Shown in pieces: positions 9,889 through 17,376 of a DNA stretch of 64,000 nt; within the stretch, counting starts at the first letter, position 1; the number at the start of each line of letters is the position of its first letter. Both the position numbers and the translations under genes were made by a program. The DNA is from an uncultured Clostridia bacterium (GTDB lineage Bacteria > Bacillota > Clostridia > Christensenellales > Borkfalkiaceae). The stretch covers positions 1 to 64,000 of the forward strand of contig CANRND010000006.1 in the NCBI GenBank assembly GCA_947631905.1, read 5' to 3'. The notes beneath the pieces were generated by a model. The model was given only the letters and a program-made list of their open reading frames with translations, searched no databases and was not told the DNA's origin.

Positions 9889-10206
9889 CTATTTCGCGGA
9901 CCGCAATCCGTTGCAATGGCGGTTGCACCGCTCGCAGTAGAACCCGCCGCCCGCGGAGACGTCGAGGCTCAGACGGTCCCCCCTGCGGCAAAATTCGCAG
10001 ACGATCTGCGCGGCGTCGCTTTCTCCCGAGCCGCCTCCGACCCCTTCGAGTTCGTCGTCCGAGAGTTCGCCCGTCCCGTGCCAGCGTTCGAAATAGATCT
10101 GCGCGTCCTCTTCGGAAAGTTTGATCTTCCCCGATCTTGCCAGCGAAACCAGCTCTTCCACCGAGTTGGCCCGCCGCGCCAATTCCATTAAATCAAACGG
10201 CGTCAT
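9889..10206 (-). CDS. Nif11-like leader peptide with two CxxC motifs
   Basis: A small protein of 105 residues. Residues 1-60 match the Nif11-like leader pattern: N-terminal MTPFDLMELARRANSVEEL, then ELSDDELEGVGGG ending in a double-glycine site. This leader class is known for NHLP-type ribosomal peptide precursors, and the exporter set is encoded just to the right. The C-terminal 45 residues contain five cysteines, four of them as CEFC and CERC, like a zinc ribbon, with a further Cys after them. It may be a peptide precursor or a leader-bearing zinc-binding accessory protein. ATG at 10206 was chosen because AGGAGAA lies six bases before it; the longer ORF-track start lacks a site. Confidence 0.75.
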   Translation of the reverse strand: MTPFDLMELARRANSVEELVSLARSGKIKLSEEDAQIYFERWHGTGELSDDELEGVGGGSGESDAAQIVCEFCRRGDRLSLDVSAGGGFYCERCNRHCNGLRSAK

Positions 10207-10293
10207 AAATTCTCCTCTCATGCAGTCTGCGGTATTGCGGCAGATTGAAACGGCGGGACGGTTACGTCCCGCTCCCCCGCGCATGGCGCGGAT

Positions 10294-10959
10294 ATGAACG
10301 GTATGAACGGCTTAACTCCCCGAAAGATCCTCTTCATCGACGGCGAAAACGTTACGTCCCCGCTCTGCAAGCATTTCGGCTTGCTCGGCGTCGATTGCCG
10401 CGCGGCAAAAACGCTTGCCGAGGGCAGAGCGCGCCTTTCCGAGGGCGCTTTCCGCGCTGTGGTCTCGGAGCTGTTTCTCCCCGACGGCAAGGCGACTTGT
10501 CTCATAGGAGAAGCGGCGCCCCTCTTTATCCTCTCCTCCGTGGAAAGCGAGGAAGAAATTATAGAGGCGCTCTCTCTCGGGGCCGCCGACTACATTCTGA
10601 AACCTTGTTCGCCGCGCGTTTTAGAGGCGCGGCTCGCGGCAAGGCTGCCCGCCGCAAGCCGTACCGTAAGCCGCTACGGGGTTTCGCTCGACAAAGGCCT
10701 GCGCACCGCCGACTATCTCGGAAAACCGCTCAAATTCACTTCGTCGGAGTTCAATATCCTCTACTTTCTGATGACGCACCCCGGCAAATTTTTTACCGCG
10801 GACGAGATCTACGAAAGCGTATGGCACGCCGCAAGTTTGCAGACGAGCGTGGTGCGCTTCCATATTTCCAATTTGAAGAAGACGATCTTCTCCGTTACGG
10901 GAAAAAATCTCATCCTTTCCGGATTCGGAATGGGTTACGCTTTCGCTCCGGAAGATTGA
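10294..10959 (+). CDS. OmpR-like regulator with atypical receiver domain
   Basis: A 221-residue protein with a receiver domain (about 10-120) and an OmpR/PhoB-type winged helix (about 130-218, FTSSEFNILYFLMTHPGKFF and VVRFHISNLKKTI). The receiver looks degenerate: the usual Asp-Leu-x-Leu-Pro acceptor reads ELFLPDG, replacing Asp with Glu, and the acidic pair reads IDGE rather than DD. The conserved Lys (ILKP) and a Ser at the Thr position remain. Such receivers are often phosphorylation-independent. No histidine kinase is encoded nearby. It is divergent from peptide 1 with about 88 bases between, so it is the obvious candidate regulator of the peptide genes, although this is inference. The start is weakly supported; ATG 10303 is an alternative. 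Confidence 0.8.
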   Translation: MNGMNGLTPRKILFIDGENVTSPLCKHFGLLGVDCRAAKTLAEGRARLSEGAFRAVVSELFLPDGKATCLIGEAAPLFILSSVESEEEIIEALSLGAADYILKPCSPRVLEARLAARLPAASRTVSRYGVSLDKGLRTADYLGKPLKFTSSEFNILYFLMTHPGKFFTADEIYESVWHAASLQTSVVRFHISNLKKTIFSVTGKNLILSGFGMGYAFAPED

Positions 10960-10988
10960 TCCCCCGCTTCAAAAAGCCTCTTCCGCAC

Positions 10989-11207
10989 TCAGAGCGGCGG
11001 CATCTTCGGAAATTTTCTGCTGGAAAGAGGCGGAAATATGCCGCCCGCGACGTTTTCGAGGTCGTCTTCGGAGAGTACGCCCGAAACGCGGGCAAAAATC
11101 TCTTTCGCCTGCTCCTCGGTGAGCGTAATGCCGCTCTTCTTTGCGTACGCGAGAATTTCTTCCACGCTCTTTGCTTCTTGCAACGTTTTGAGTGTCTTTT
11201 CGTCCAT
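10989..11207 (-). CDS. Nif11-like precursor peptide with short Pro-rich core
   Basis: A 72-residue peptide. The leader (MDEKTLKTLQEAKSVEEIL...LSEDDLENVAGG) fits the Nif11-like leader family and ends in a double-glycine site for a C39 peptidase. The predicted 16-residue tail IFPPLSSRKFPKMPPL is basic and proline-rich, with two Ser and no Cys or Thr, so it offers few sites for lanthionine or thiazole formation. It is preceded by a good site (AAGGAGATTATT) and follows peptide 3 by 35 bases on the same strand. It is likely exported by the adjacent ABC/C39 system; its activity is unknown. Confidence 0.8.
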   Translation of the reverse strand: MDEKTLKTLQEAKSVEEILAYAKKSGITLTEEQAKEIFARVSGVLSEDDLENVAGGIFPPLSSRKFPKMPPL

Positions 11208-11242
11208 AATAATCTCCTTTTTTCTTGCTTCGGGAAATTTGC

Positions 11243-11458
11243 TCAGCGTCTGACGGTGCCGCCGGGGACTTTCGGCTGGACGGGAAGCACTACCTGCCCT
11301 CCTACCTGGGAGGGAAGACGCGTGGACGGCGTGGTCGTTTTGAGTCCGTCGTCGAATTTCTTTTCTTCCAGCGTGAAGCCTGTGCCGCCCGATGCTTTTT
11401 CGAGCGCCTCGTCGTCGAGTTCTTCCGCTACGTTCTCGTACTTCTTCTCGGTTGCCAT
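11243..11458 (-). CDS. Double-glycine leader peptide, Cys-free core
   Basis: A 71-residue peptide with a short acidic leader (LDDEALEKASGG, about residues 14-25) as in class II bacteriocin precursors. The 46-residue remainder has no cysteine, but several Thr/Ser and a Gly/Pro/Val-rich end (VGGQVVLPVQPKVPGG) that could hold a second GG site. AAGGAGATAATATT precedes the ATG. It is the first peptide gene after the exporter genes on the same strand, with an internal promoter and a long leader RNA in front. It could be a precursor peptide; a function other than a secreted peptide is not excluded. Confidence 0.75.
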   Translation of the reverse strand: MATEKKYENVAEELDDEALEKASGGTGFTLEEKKFDDGLKTTTPSTRLPSQVGGQVVLPVQPKVPGGTVRR

Positions 11459-11573
11459 AATATTATCTCCTTATAATGAATTTTTTTCGGAAAACTCCGC
11501 GGAATACTTCCGCCGCGCAGTCTGTTGCGCCCGTAAGCGGCGTATTCCCGAAGTTTATGCCCTTTGTGAGTTT

Positions 11574-11602
11574 ATTATATCATATTGTTTGCGGGACCGC
11601 AA
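11574..11602 (-). promoter_or_regulatory. Internal promoter and leader hairpin for the peptide genes
   Basis: Minus strand TTGCGG (11597-11602), 17 bases, TATAAT (11574-11579). The -35 lies inside the GCGGGACC...GGTCCCGC hairpin that follows the exporter gene stop. A further long imperfect stem (GGAATAC...GTATTCC) occupies the leader before peptide 3. This would allow the peptides to be made in excess over the exporter. Confidence 0.5.
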
Positions 11603-11611
11603 GGGTCCCGC
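11591..11611 (-). terminator. Hairpin after the NHLP exporter gene
   Basis: GCGGGACC-GCAA-GGGTCCCGC stem directly downstream of the exporter stop codon. There is no U-tract after it on the minus strand, so it is more likely a partial terminator or RNA processing/stability element. Confidence 0.35.
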
Positions 11612-11635
11612 GCGCATTCAAACAAATTCTAACAA

Positions 11636-13837
11636 TTAAGCGGACGGCCGCTCTTCCGTACCGAGGCGCTGGCGCGCAACGAGCGCGGCGAACTTCCCGT
11701 TCTGTGCGATGAGTTCTTCATAGGTGCCGTCCTCTGCGATATGCCCGTTTTCGAGATAAATGATCCTGTCGCATTGCTTGATGGTGGAAAGGCGGTGGGC
11801 GATGACGATCCGCGTGCATTTCAGCGCCCCGAGCGCGTCCGAAACTTTCTTTTGCGTGAGATTGTCAAGCGCGCTCGTCGCCTCGTCGAACATCAGTATT
11901 TTGGGCTTTGGCGCGACGGCGCGCGCGATCATGAGCCGCTGGCGTTGCCCGCCCGAGACCCCGCCGCCGCCCTCGGAGATGACGGTATTCATCCCCATCG
12001 GCATTTTGCGGATGTCGTCCGCGATGCCCGAAAGTTCCGCCGCCTCCCACGCGTCGTCGAGCGTGAGCCACGGCGCGGAAATGGTGATGTTGGAGAAAAT
12101 ATCCCCCTGAAAGAGCTTCCCGTCCTGCATCACCGTCCCGATCCTCCGCCGCAAAGACTTCAAGTCGATGCTCGCAAGGTCCTTTCCGTCGTAATAGACC
12201 GCGCCTTTCTGGGGCGTTTCGAACCCGAGCATGAGGCGCATGAGCGTAGATTTGCCGCAACCCGTTTCCCCGACGAAAGCGACGTACTGCCCCGGACGGA
12301 TTTTGAGAGAGAGGTTGTCTACGACGTTTGGCATACCCGCGTTGTAGCGGAAAGAGACGTTCGTGAGTTCGATGCCGCCCGCAAGGCGGGAAACGACTTG
12401 CTTGCCCTCCGAAATTTCGGGAACGGCGTCCATGATCGGTTTGACCGTTTCGAGAACGGGTTTGATATTTGCGATCGTCTGCGTGATCCCCGCGAGGGCC
12501 AGAAACGAACCCGACACCATTGCATAGGCGGTATTGAACGCGTAAAAATCGGCGGCGGAAACGCCGCTTACCGCGGCCATGTAATACAGGACAAAGTTCC
12601 CCGCGAGGGTGATGAGCAAGGTAAACACGTTGGAATAGGTCAGGATCACGGGTTCGTTGTATGCGGTTTTGATATATTCCGCATAGTGCTTCCCCCAACG
12701 CGAAAACACCCTCTTTTCCGCTCCCGTGAGCTTGATCTTCTGCACGCCCGAAATGATGGAATAGCTCATGCCGCTCTCTTTCGTCTCCAAAGACATCACC
12801 TTTCTCGTGACGCGCACCTGCACCACCGTAGAGACCGCGGAAAAGAGCAACGTCGCCAAAATGATCGCAACCGCGGGAATGACCAGCGCGGGGGCGAAGA
12901 CAAAGATCTGGGAGATGTAGAGAAGAGAGAACAGCGACATCAGCCCTGTGGAAAGGAAAGTATCCACGAGCATTTCGCAGAGGGTGTTGAGATATTCCGC
13001 CCGCGCGGACAGTTCGCCCGAACTGTAATTTTTGAAAAACTCCGCGGGAAGCGACATGAGCCGCGCCATAGACGCCGCCTGCACGGTGACGTTGAGTTTT
13101 GTGCGGATGCGCGCCGTAATCAGTTCTTTCGCCGCCCCGACAAGCAGGGACGCGACCGCGGTGCATACCATGAACACCGTGATGGAAGCGAGGAGGGTGA
13201 CGTCGCCGCTCTCGATGACGGTGGAAAAGAGCAACTGGTTGAGTTTCGGCGTGAGCAAGCCGATCAGCGATACGGCAAGCGCGGCTACCGCCGCCAAAAT
13301 GTAATCCGCGGGGGAAAGGATCTCCGCGATGTAGCGGAGAAGCGCCCCCACTTTGAGTTTTTTCAACGGGAACGGCTTATAAAAGGCGATCGCCTCCGTT
13401 TCGAAAAGCCCCTCGTTTTTGCGCGAGATCCGCACCCGTTTGCCCTTGTCCGCATCGAAATAAGAGTAGCCGGAGACTCCCGACGGCACAAGCGCAACGA
13501 CGGTGCCGTCCGACTTTTTCACCCCGAGCATGCCGCCGAGCGCGTCTTTATACCACCCTTTCCCCAGGCGGACGTTTCTCCGCATGATGCCGTAGGGGCG
13601 CATGAGAAATTCGAGCTGTTCGTTGGTATCTTTGACCGACTCGGGAACTTCCCGCGCTTTGACATGGTAATAGCCGAGGATCTCGCCGATGGCGTCCTCC
13701 GCTTTTCCGCGCTCGTCGCGGAGGGCGGCGGAAACGTTCGAACCCGTCGCCGCGTCCGAAATACCGACGAAAGTTTCCTCGAAAGTCTCCTCGTCCCGCT
13801 TTTTGCGTTCTTTGATCTGTTCGTCGAACCAACCCAT
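11636..13837 (-). CDS. NHLP-type bacteriocin export ABC transporter (permease/ATPase)
   Basis: A 733-residue exporter half. An unusual N-terminal cytoplasmic region (about 1-150) precedes the six-helix membrane domain (about 165-440) and a complete ATPase domain with GETGCGKST, VSGGQRQR and ILMFDEATSALD. The long N-terminal extension without a peptidase domain is typical of the second ABC protein of NHLP (Nif11/nitrile hydratase leader peptide) export systems. It follows the C39-peptidase transporter gene by nine bases, so both are co-expressed and may act together with the HlyD-like adaptor. The start ATG at 13837 follows GAGGTGAC. Confidence 0.9.
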   Translation of the reverse strand: MGWFDEQIKERKKRDEETFEETFVGISDAATGSNVSAALRDERGKAEDAIGEILGYYHVKAREVPESVKDTNEQLEFLMRPYGIMRRNVRLGKGWYKDALGGMLGVKKSDGTVVALVPSGVSGYSYFDADKGKRVRISRKNEGLFETEAIAFYKPFPLKKLKVGALLRYIAEILSPADYILAAVAALAVSLIGLLTPKLNQLLFSTVIESGDVTLLASITVFMVCTAVASLLVGAAKELITARIRTKLNVTVQAASMARLMSLPAEFFKNYSSGELSARAEYLNTLCEMLVDTFLSTGLMSLFSLLYISQIFVFAPALVIPAVAIILATLLFSAVSTVVQVRVTRKVMSLETKESGMSYSIISGVQKIKLTGAEKRVFSRWGKHYAEYIKTAYNEPVILTYSNVFTLLITLAGNFVLYYMAAVSGVSAADFYAFNTAYAMVSGSFLALAGITQTIANIKPVLETVKPIMDAVPEISEGKQVVSRLAGGIELTNVSFRYNAGMPNVVDNLSLKIRPGQYVAFVGETGCGKSTLMRLMLGFETPQKGAVYYDGKDLASIDLKSLRRRIGTVMQDGKLFQGDIFSNITISAPWLTLDDAWEAAELSGIADDIRKMPMGMNTVISEGGGGVSGGQRQRLMIARAVAPKPKILMFDEATSALDNLTQKKVSDALGALKCTRIVIAHRLSTIKQCDRIIYLENGHIAEDGTYEELIAQNGKFAALVARQRLGTEERPSA

Positions 13838-13846
13838 ACCGTCACC

Positions 13847-16030
13847 TCAATCGCTCGAAACGAGTTGCGTGTAATAACCGCCTTTCGCATACAGCTCTTC
13901 GTGCGTTCCCCGTTCCACCACCTTGCCGTGGTCGAGAACGACGATCTCATCGCAATCGCGGATGGTGGAGAGCCTGTGCGCCACGACGATGCAGGTAATT
14001 CCCCTGTCTTTAATGGACTTTACGACTTCGTATTCCGTCTTTGCGTCGAGCGCGCTCGTCGCCTCGTCCATGATGATGATCGTGGGGTCCTGCGCGAGAA
14101 CGCGGGCGATCTCCATGCGCTGGCGTTGCCCGCCCGAAAAGTCCTTGCCCCCTTCGGTGATCACGTAGCTGTATCCCCCCTCGCGCTGCATGATGTCCTC
14201 GTGGAGCTGCGCGTCTTTCGCCGCGAGGATCATTTCAAAGTCCTCGATGGAGTTGTCCCACATCTTGATGTTGTTGCGGATGCTGTCCTCAAAGAGGATA
14301 ATATCCTGGTCCACGACGGCGAGCGACCCCGTAAACACGCTTCGGTCGATGTCCTTTATGGGTTTCCCGTCGAACAAGATCTCCCCGCTCCACGGCTGGT
14401 ACAGCCCCGAGATGAGCTTGGAAAGAGTGGACTTTCCGCAACCCGAACTTCCGACAAACGCCACGCGGCTGCCCGGTTTCAAAGTCAGGCTGAAATTTTC
14501 GATGAGCGGTTCCGCAAGGCGGGAATACCCGAACGTGACGTTCTTCATCTCCAACATGCCCGAGAGCTTGCCGTATTCGGCGTTCCCGCCCGCGATGTCC
14601 TCGCTCTTGTACACGACGTCGGCGGGATATTGCATGACGTCCTCCACGCGTTCCATGTCGGTGCGCATCTCCTGAATGGTCTGCCCCGCCGAAATGAGGG
14701 TCATTGCGGGCGCCGTAAAAGAAGCCAAAAATCCCTGGAACGCCATCGCCATACCGACGGTGAACTGCCCCTCCATCGTCAGCCACGCCCCGAGCGCAAG
14801 AACGGCGATATTTGCGAGCGCGGTGATGAGCGCGGGGATCGCGCCGAGATATTGGTTGAGCTTTTCGTATCTGACGTTCTGGGTATTGACGCTCGCCTGG
14901 TAGCCCGACCATTTCTCGAAATAGCCGTTTTCGGCGCCGCTCGCTTTGATGGTTTCGATCATCTCGATCCCCGCCACGGTGGCGCTTAAAAGTTTGCCCT
15001 CGTCGCGCATCTGGATGCGGGTGATGTTGACCCGTTTTTTGGAGATAACGCGGGACATGAACACGTTCAAGAGGATAGAAACAAGCCCGACGAGCGCTAA
15101 GATCCAGCTGTAACGGATCATGACGACGAGATAAAAGATCATCATCAACGCGTTCAGCACCAAAGGAGCGAACGTATTGACGAAAACGCCCGCGATCGAG
15201 GCGTTCGATTTCTGCCGTTGCTGGATGTCTCCCGCCATGCGCTGGCTGAAAAATTCCATCGGCATGTGCAACACTTTCCACATGTAAGTGGCGTCCCCGA
15301 CCGCGGCGAGCTTTGCCTCGATCTTCCACTTGGTATGCGCCTCGATGAACGCCACGACAAGTTCCAAAACGGAGACCGCCGCCAGCAGCCCGAAGAAAGG
15401 ATAGAACCAGTCCGGGTTCTCTCCCGTAAGGAGGTTATCGAGAAGCACGCGCGAAAATACGGGACGGATGATCCCCAAAAGCGAAGCCAGCAGGGTGGTG
15501 ACGGCGACGAACGTAACGGCGACGCCTGCGCCCGCCAAACGCTTTTGGGCAAACGCGAGCATGCTCTTCGGTTTTCCGCCCGGGACGAAGTTTTCCGAGG
15601 GTTCGAACATCAGGCAGATGCCCGTGAAACTGTTGTCGAACGTCTCCATCGGGACGGTGTAATTCCCTCTCGCGGGATCGTTGAGGACCGCTTTCTTCCC
15701 CTTGAAACCGCACAGAACGACGAAGTGGTTAAAATTCCAATGCACGATGCAGGGGAACATCCCCCGCTCTTTGAGTTGCTCGGGTTCGAACTTGTATCCT
15801 TTTGCGGTCAGGCCGTAGTTGCGGGCGGCTTTCAGAATGTTCCGCGCGTTGGAGCCGTCGCGGGAAACGCCGCAGTCGGCGCGCACCTGTTCGAGCGGGA
15901 TCCATTTGCCGTAGTAGGCAAGGATCATCGTGAGCGCCGCGGCGCCGCATTCGAGCGCCTCCATCTGCATGACGACGGGGACCTTTGCGGCTCCTTTCCG
16001 TATAGGTTTGTTTTGCTTCTTCTTCGGCAT
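13847..16030 (-). CDS. NHLP-type C39 peptidase/ABC exporter
   Basis: A 727-residue peptidase-containing ABC transporter. Residues about 15-150 form a C39 peptidase that cleaves after double glycine: catalytic Cys28 in QMEALECGAA, the His in WNFNHFVVL and the Asp in LNDPARG are all present. A membrane domain follows (about 165-450), then the ATPase with GSSGCGKST, FSGGQRQR and IIMDEATSALD. It should remove the leaders of the nearby GG-type peptides and export the cores. A basic N-terminal tail (MPKKKQNKPIRKG) precedes the peptidase. GAGG lies before ATG 16030, and the preceding HlyD-like gene ends nine bases upstream. Confidence 0.93.
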   Translation of the reverse strand: MPKKKQNKPIRKGAAKVPVVMQMEALECGAAALTMILAYYGKWIPLEQVRADCGVSRDGSNARNILKAARNYGLTAKGYKFEPEQLKERGMFPCIVHWNFNHFVVLCGFKGKKAVLNDPARGNYTVPMETFDNSFTGICLMFEPSENFVPGGKPKSMLAFAQKRLAGAGVAVTFVAVTTLLASLLGIIRPVFSRVLLDNLLTGENPDWFYPFFGLLAAVSVLELVVAFIEAHTKWKIEAKLAAVGDATYMWKVLHMPMEFFSQRMAGDIQQRQKSNASIAGVFVNTFAPLVLNALMMIFYLVVMIRYSWILALVGLVSILLNVFMSRVISKKRVNITRIQMRDEGKLLSATVAGIEMIETIKASGAENGYFEKWSGYQASVNTQNVRYEKLNQYLGAIPALITALANIAVLALGAWLTMEGQFTVGMAMAFQGFLASFTAPAMTLISAGQTIQEMRTDMERVEDVMQYPADVVYKSEDIAGGNAEYGKLSGMLEMKNVTFGYSRLAEPLIENFSLTLKPGSRVAFVGSSGCGKSTLSKLISGLYQPWSGEILFDGKPIKDIDRSVFTGSLAVVDQDIILFEDSIRNNIKMWDNSIEDFEMILAAKDAQLHEDIMQREGGYSYVITEGGKDFSGGQRQRMEIARVLAQDPTIIIMDEATSALDAKTEYEVVKSIKDRGITCIVVAHRLSTIRDCDEIVVLDHGKVVERGTHEELYAKGGYYTQLVSSD

Positions 16031-16038
16031 ATCCGACC

Positions 16039-16527
16039 TCAGTTGAAAAGATAGGAGATGGGCGAAACGCTGTCCGTCACGATCGTCGCTTTGTATACGC
16101 CCGACGGAAGCTCGCCGCTCAGCGTTACCTCATAGACCCATTCCCCCACGGAAAGTTCCCCAACCTTTCTCACATAATCGGAAAACCCGCCTCCGGACTC
16201 GCCCGTGACGGCGACCGGCTCGGGAGAAATTGCCACAACGGTATATTCGGCGCCGTTCACGCGCACCGTTTCCCCCACCGCGATTTCCGCCGCTTCGGAT
16301 TCCCGCACATAGCAAACGACCGTCCCTTCCTCCGAGACGGCGACCGCGTTGACTTTGGTTTCGAGCTTTCCGACAATTCCCCATACGATAAAGCCCGCGA
16401 GCAGGACGAGTACGGCGGCAAGCGCCAGCCATATGCCCGCATGCGTGACTTTGATATAGTCGTTCAGCTGTTCGGGAGAGGAGATCCGCTCCATGCTTTT
16501 CTCTCTGAAAATGGGTTTTTCCATCAT
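16039..16527 (-). CDS. Short HlyD-like NHLP secretion adaptor
   Basis: A 162-residue protein with a cytoplasmic N-terminus, one membrane helix (about 32-53, LALAAVLVLLAGFIVWGIVG) and a short beta-rich outer domain. This layout fits the truncated HlyD/membrane-fusion-like proteins of NHLP export systems, which lack the long coiled coil found in Gram-negative homologues. It lies between the anti-sigma-like kinase and the peptidase-exporter genes on the same strand. The start could be ATG 16527 or 16524; GGAGGAAC precedes both. It likely docks onto the exporter; this is inferred from context. Confidence 0.75.
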   Translation of the reverse strand: MMEKPIFREKSMERISSPEQLNDYIKVTHAGIWLALAAVLVLLAGFIVWGIVGKLETKVNAVAVSEEGTVVCYVRESEAAEIAVGETVRVNGAEYTVVAISPEPVAVTGESGGGFSDYVRKVGELSVGEWVYEVTLSGELPSGVYKATIVTDSVSPISYLFN

Positions 16528-16558
16528 GTTCCTCCGATCGGTTTGCTGCGGCCCCTGC

Positions 16559-16966
16559 TTATAAATTTTTGGTGACCGTAAGGATGTTCTGCCCGCCGCG
16601 GTATTCGTATGAAACGGCGTCCGTCATCTTTTTTACCATATAAATGCCGAGTCCGCCGATCTTCCGCTCCTCGGCGGAAAGGGACGTATCGGGGTCCTGT
16701 TTCGCCAAAGGATCGTACGGCGTACCGCGGTCGATAAAGGTCAACAGGACGGCGGGAGGCTGTTCCATTCGCTCCACGCGGACAGTCACGGGACCGGACC
16801 CCGTGTCGTACGCATAGTGGGCGATGTTGCCGAACACTTCGTCGATCACCACGTCGAGCTGCGTCTGCACCTTTAAGGGGCAACCGAAAGAACGGAGCAG
16901 TCCGTTTACAAATTCCGTGACGGCCCCGATGTTTTCCACCCGTGCGTCGGTCGTTAGTTCTTTCAT
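16559..16966 (-). CDS. RsbW/SpoIIAB-like serine kinase (anti-sigma type)
   Basis: A 135-residue GHKL-fold ATPase with N-box DEVFGNIAHYAY, G1-like DRGTPYDP and G2 GGLGIYMVKKMTD, all fitting RsbW-type kinases that phosphorylate STAS antagonists and sequester a sigma factor or other target. The STAS partner is encoded just upstream and a PP2C phosphatase at 7.3 kb. The ORF track starts earlier; ATG 16966 has GGAGGAAAAGC in front. No sigma factor gene is nearby, so the final target is unknown and may be the atypical regulator, the exporter or a distant sigma factor. Confidence 0.88.
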   Translation of the reverse strand: MKELTTDARVENIGAVTEFVNGLLRSFGCPLKVQTQLDVVIDEVFGNIAHYAYDTGSGPVTVRVERMEQPPAVLLTFIDRGTPYDPLAKQDPDTSLSAEERKIGGLGIYMVKKMTDAVSYEYRGGQNILTVTKNL

Positions 16967-17000
16967 GCTTTTCCTCCGCTCCCGCATTCTGCGGCGAACG

Positions 17001-17297
17001 TTATTCGATGGTGAGGATCTCGGAGAACCCCGTGATCTCAAACACCTCCATGATCGTCTCGTTGACGTGGCGGATCGACATCGTCCCCTGCCTGTTCATC
17101 ACCTTTTGCGCCGCGAGGAGAACGCGGAGTCCCGCGGACGAGAGATATTCGAGCGCGGAAAAATCAAAATTCAGGGCGGTGATCCCGTCGATGCTCCGTT
17201 TCAGTTCCGCTTCGAGCTGGGGCGCCGTCGTCGTATCCAGGCGGCCCCCGACGATAATTTCGAGTTCCGTCCCTTCCGTTTTCTTTTCGATCGTCAT
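17001..17297 (-). CDS. STAS-domain anti-sigma factor antagonist
   Basis: A 98-residue STAS protein of the SpoIIAA/RsbV type. The segment FSALEYLSSAGLRVLLAA carries the conserved phosphorylatable Ser after the EYLS turn. It should bind the RsbW-like kinase encoded 34 bases downstream unless phosphorylated, and be reset by the PP2C phosphatase. ATG 17297 is chosen because GGAGGGTAACATT precedes it. It is the first gene of the export operon, behind its own TTGACA/TATAAT promoter, so regulation of the exporter and of this module is linked. Confidence 0.9.
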   Translation of the reverse strand: MTIEKKTEGTELEIIVGGRLDTTTAPQLEAELKRSIDGITALNFDFSALEYLSSAGLRVLLAAQKVMNRQGTMSIRHVNETIMEVFEITGFSEILTIE

Positions 17298-17336
17298 AAT
17301 GTTACCCTCCGAAAACAATGAATTTTTTCATAAATA

Positions 17337-17366
17337 ATTATAGCATATTTCCGTTTGCCCTGTCAA
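17337..17366 (-). promoter_or_regulatory. Promoter of the STAS-RsbW-exporter operon
   Basis: Minus strand TTGACA (17361-17366), 18-base spacer, TATAAT (17337-17342), about 40 bases before the STAS start codon. Confidence 0.75.
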
Positions 17367-17376
17367 CTTCCGCGCG

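Noticed and set aside
11741-14989. 1082-codon plus-strand ORF opposite the two exporters
   Set aside because: It spans two genes whose minus-strand products have full ABC and C39 motifs; the plus frame is His/Arg-rich and motif-free.
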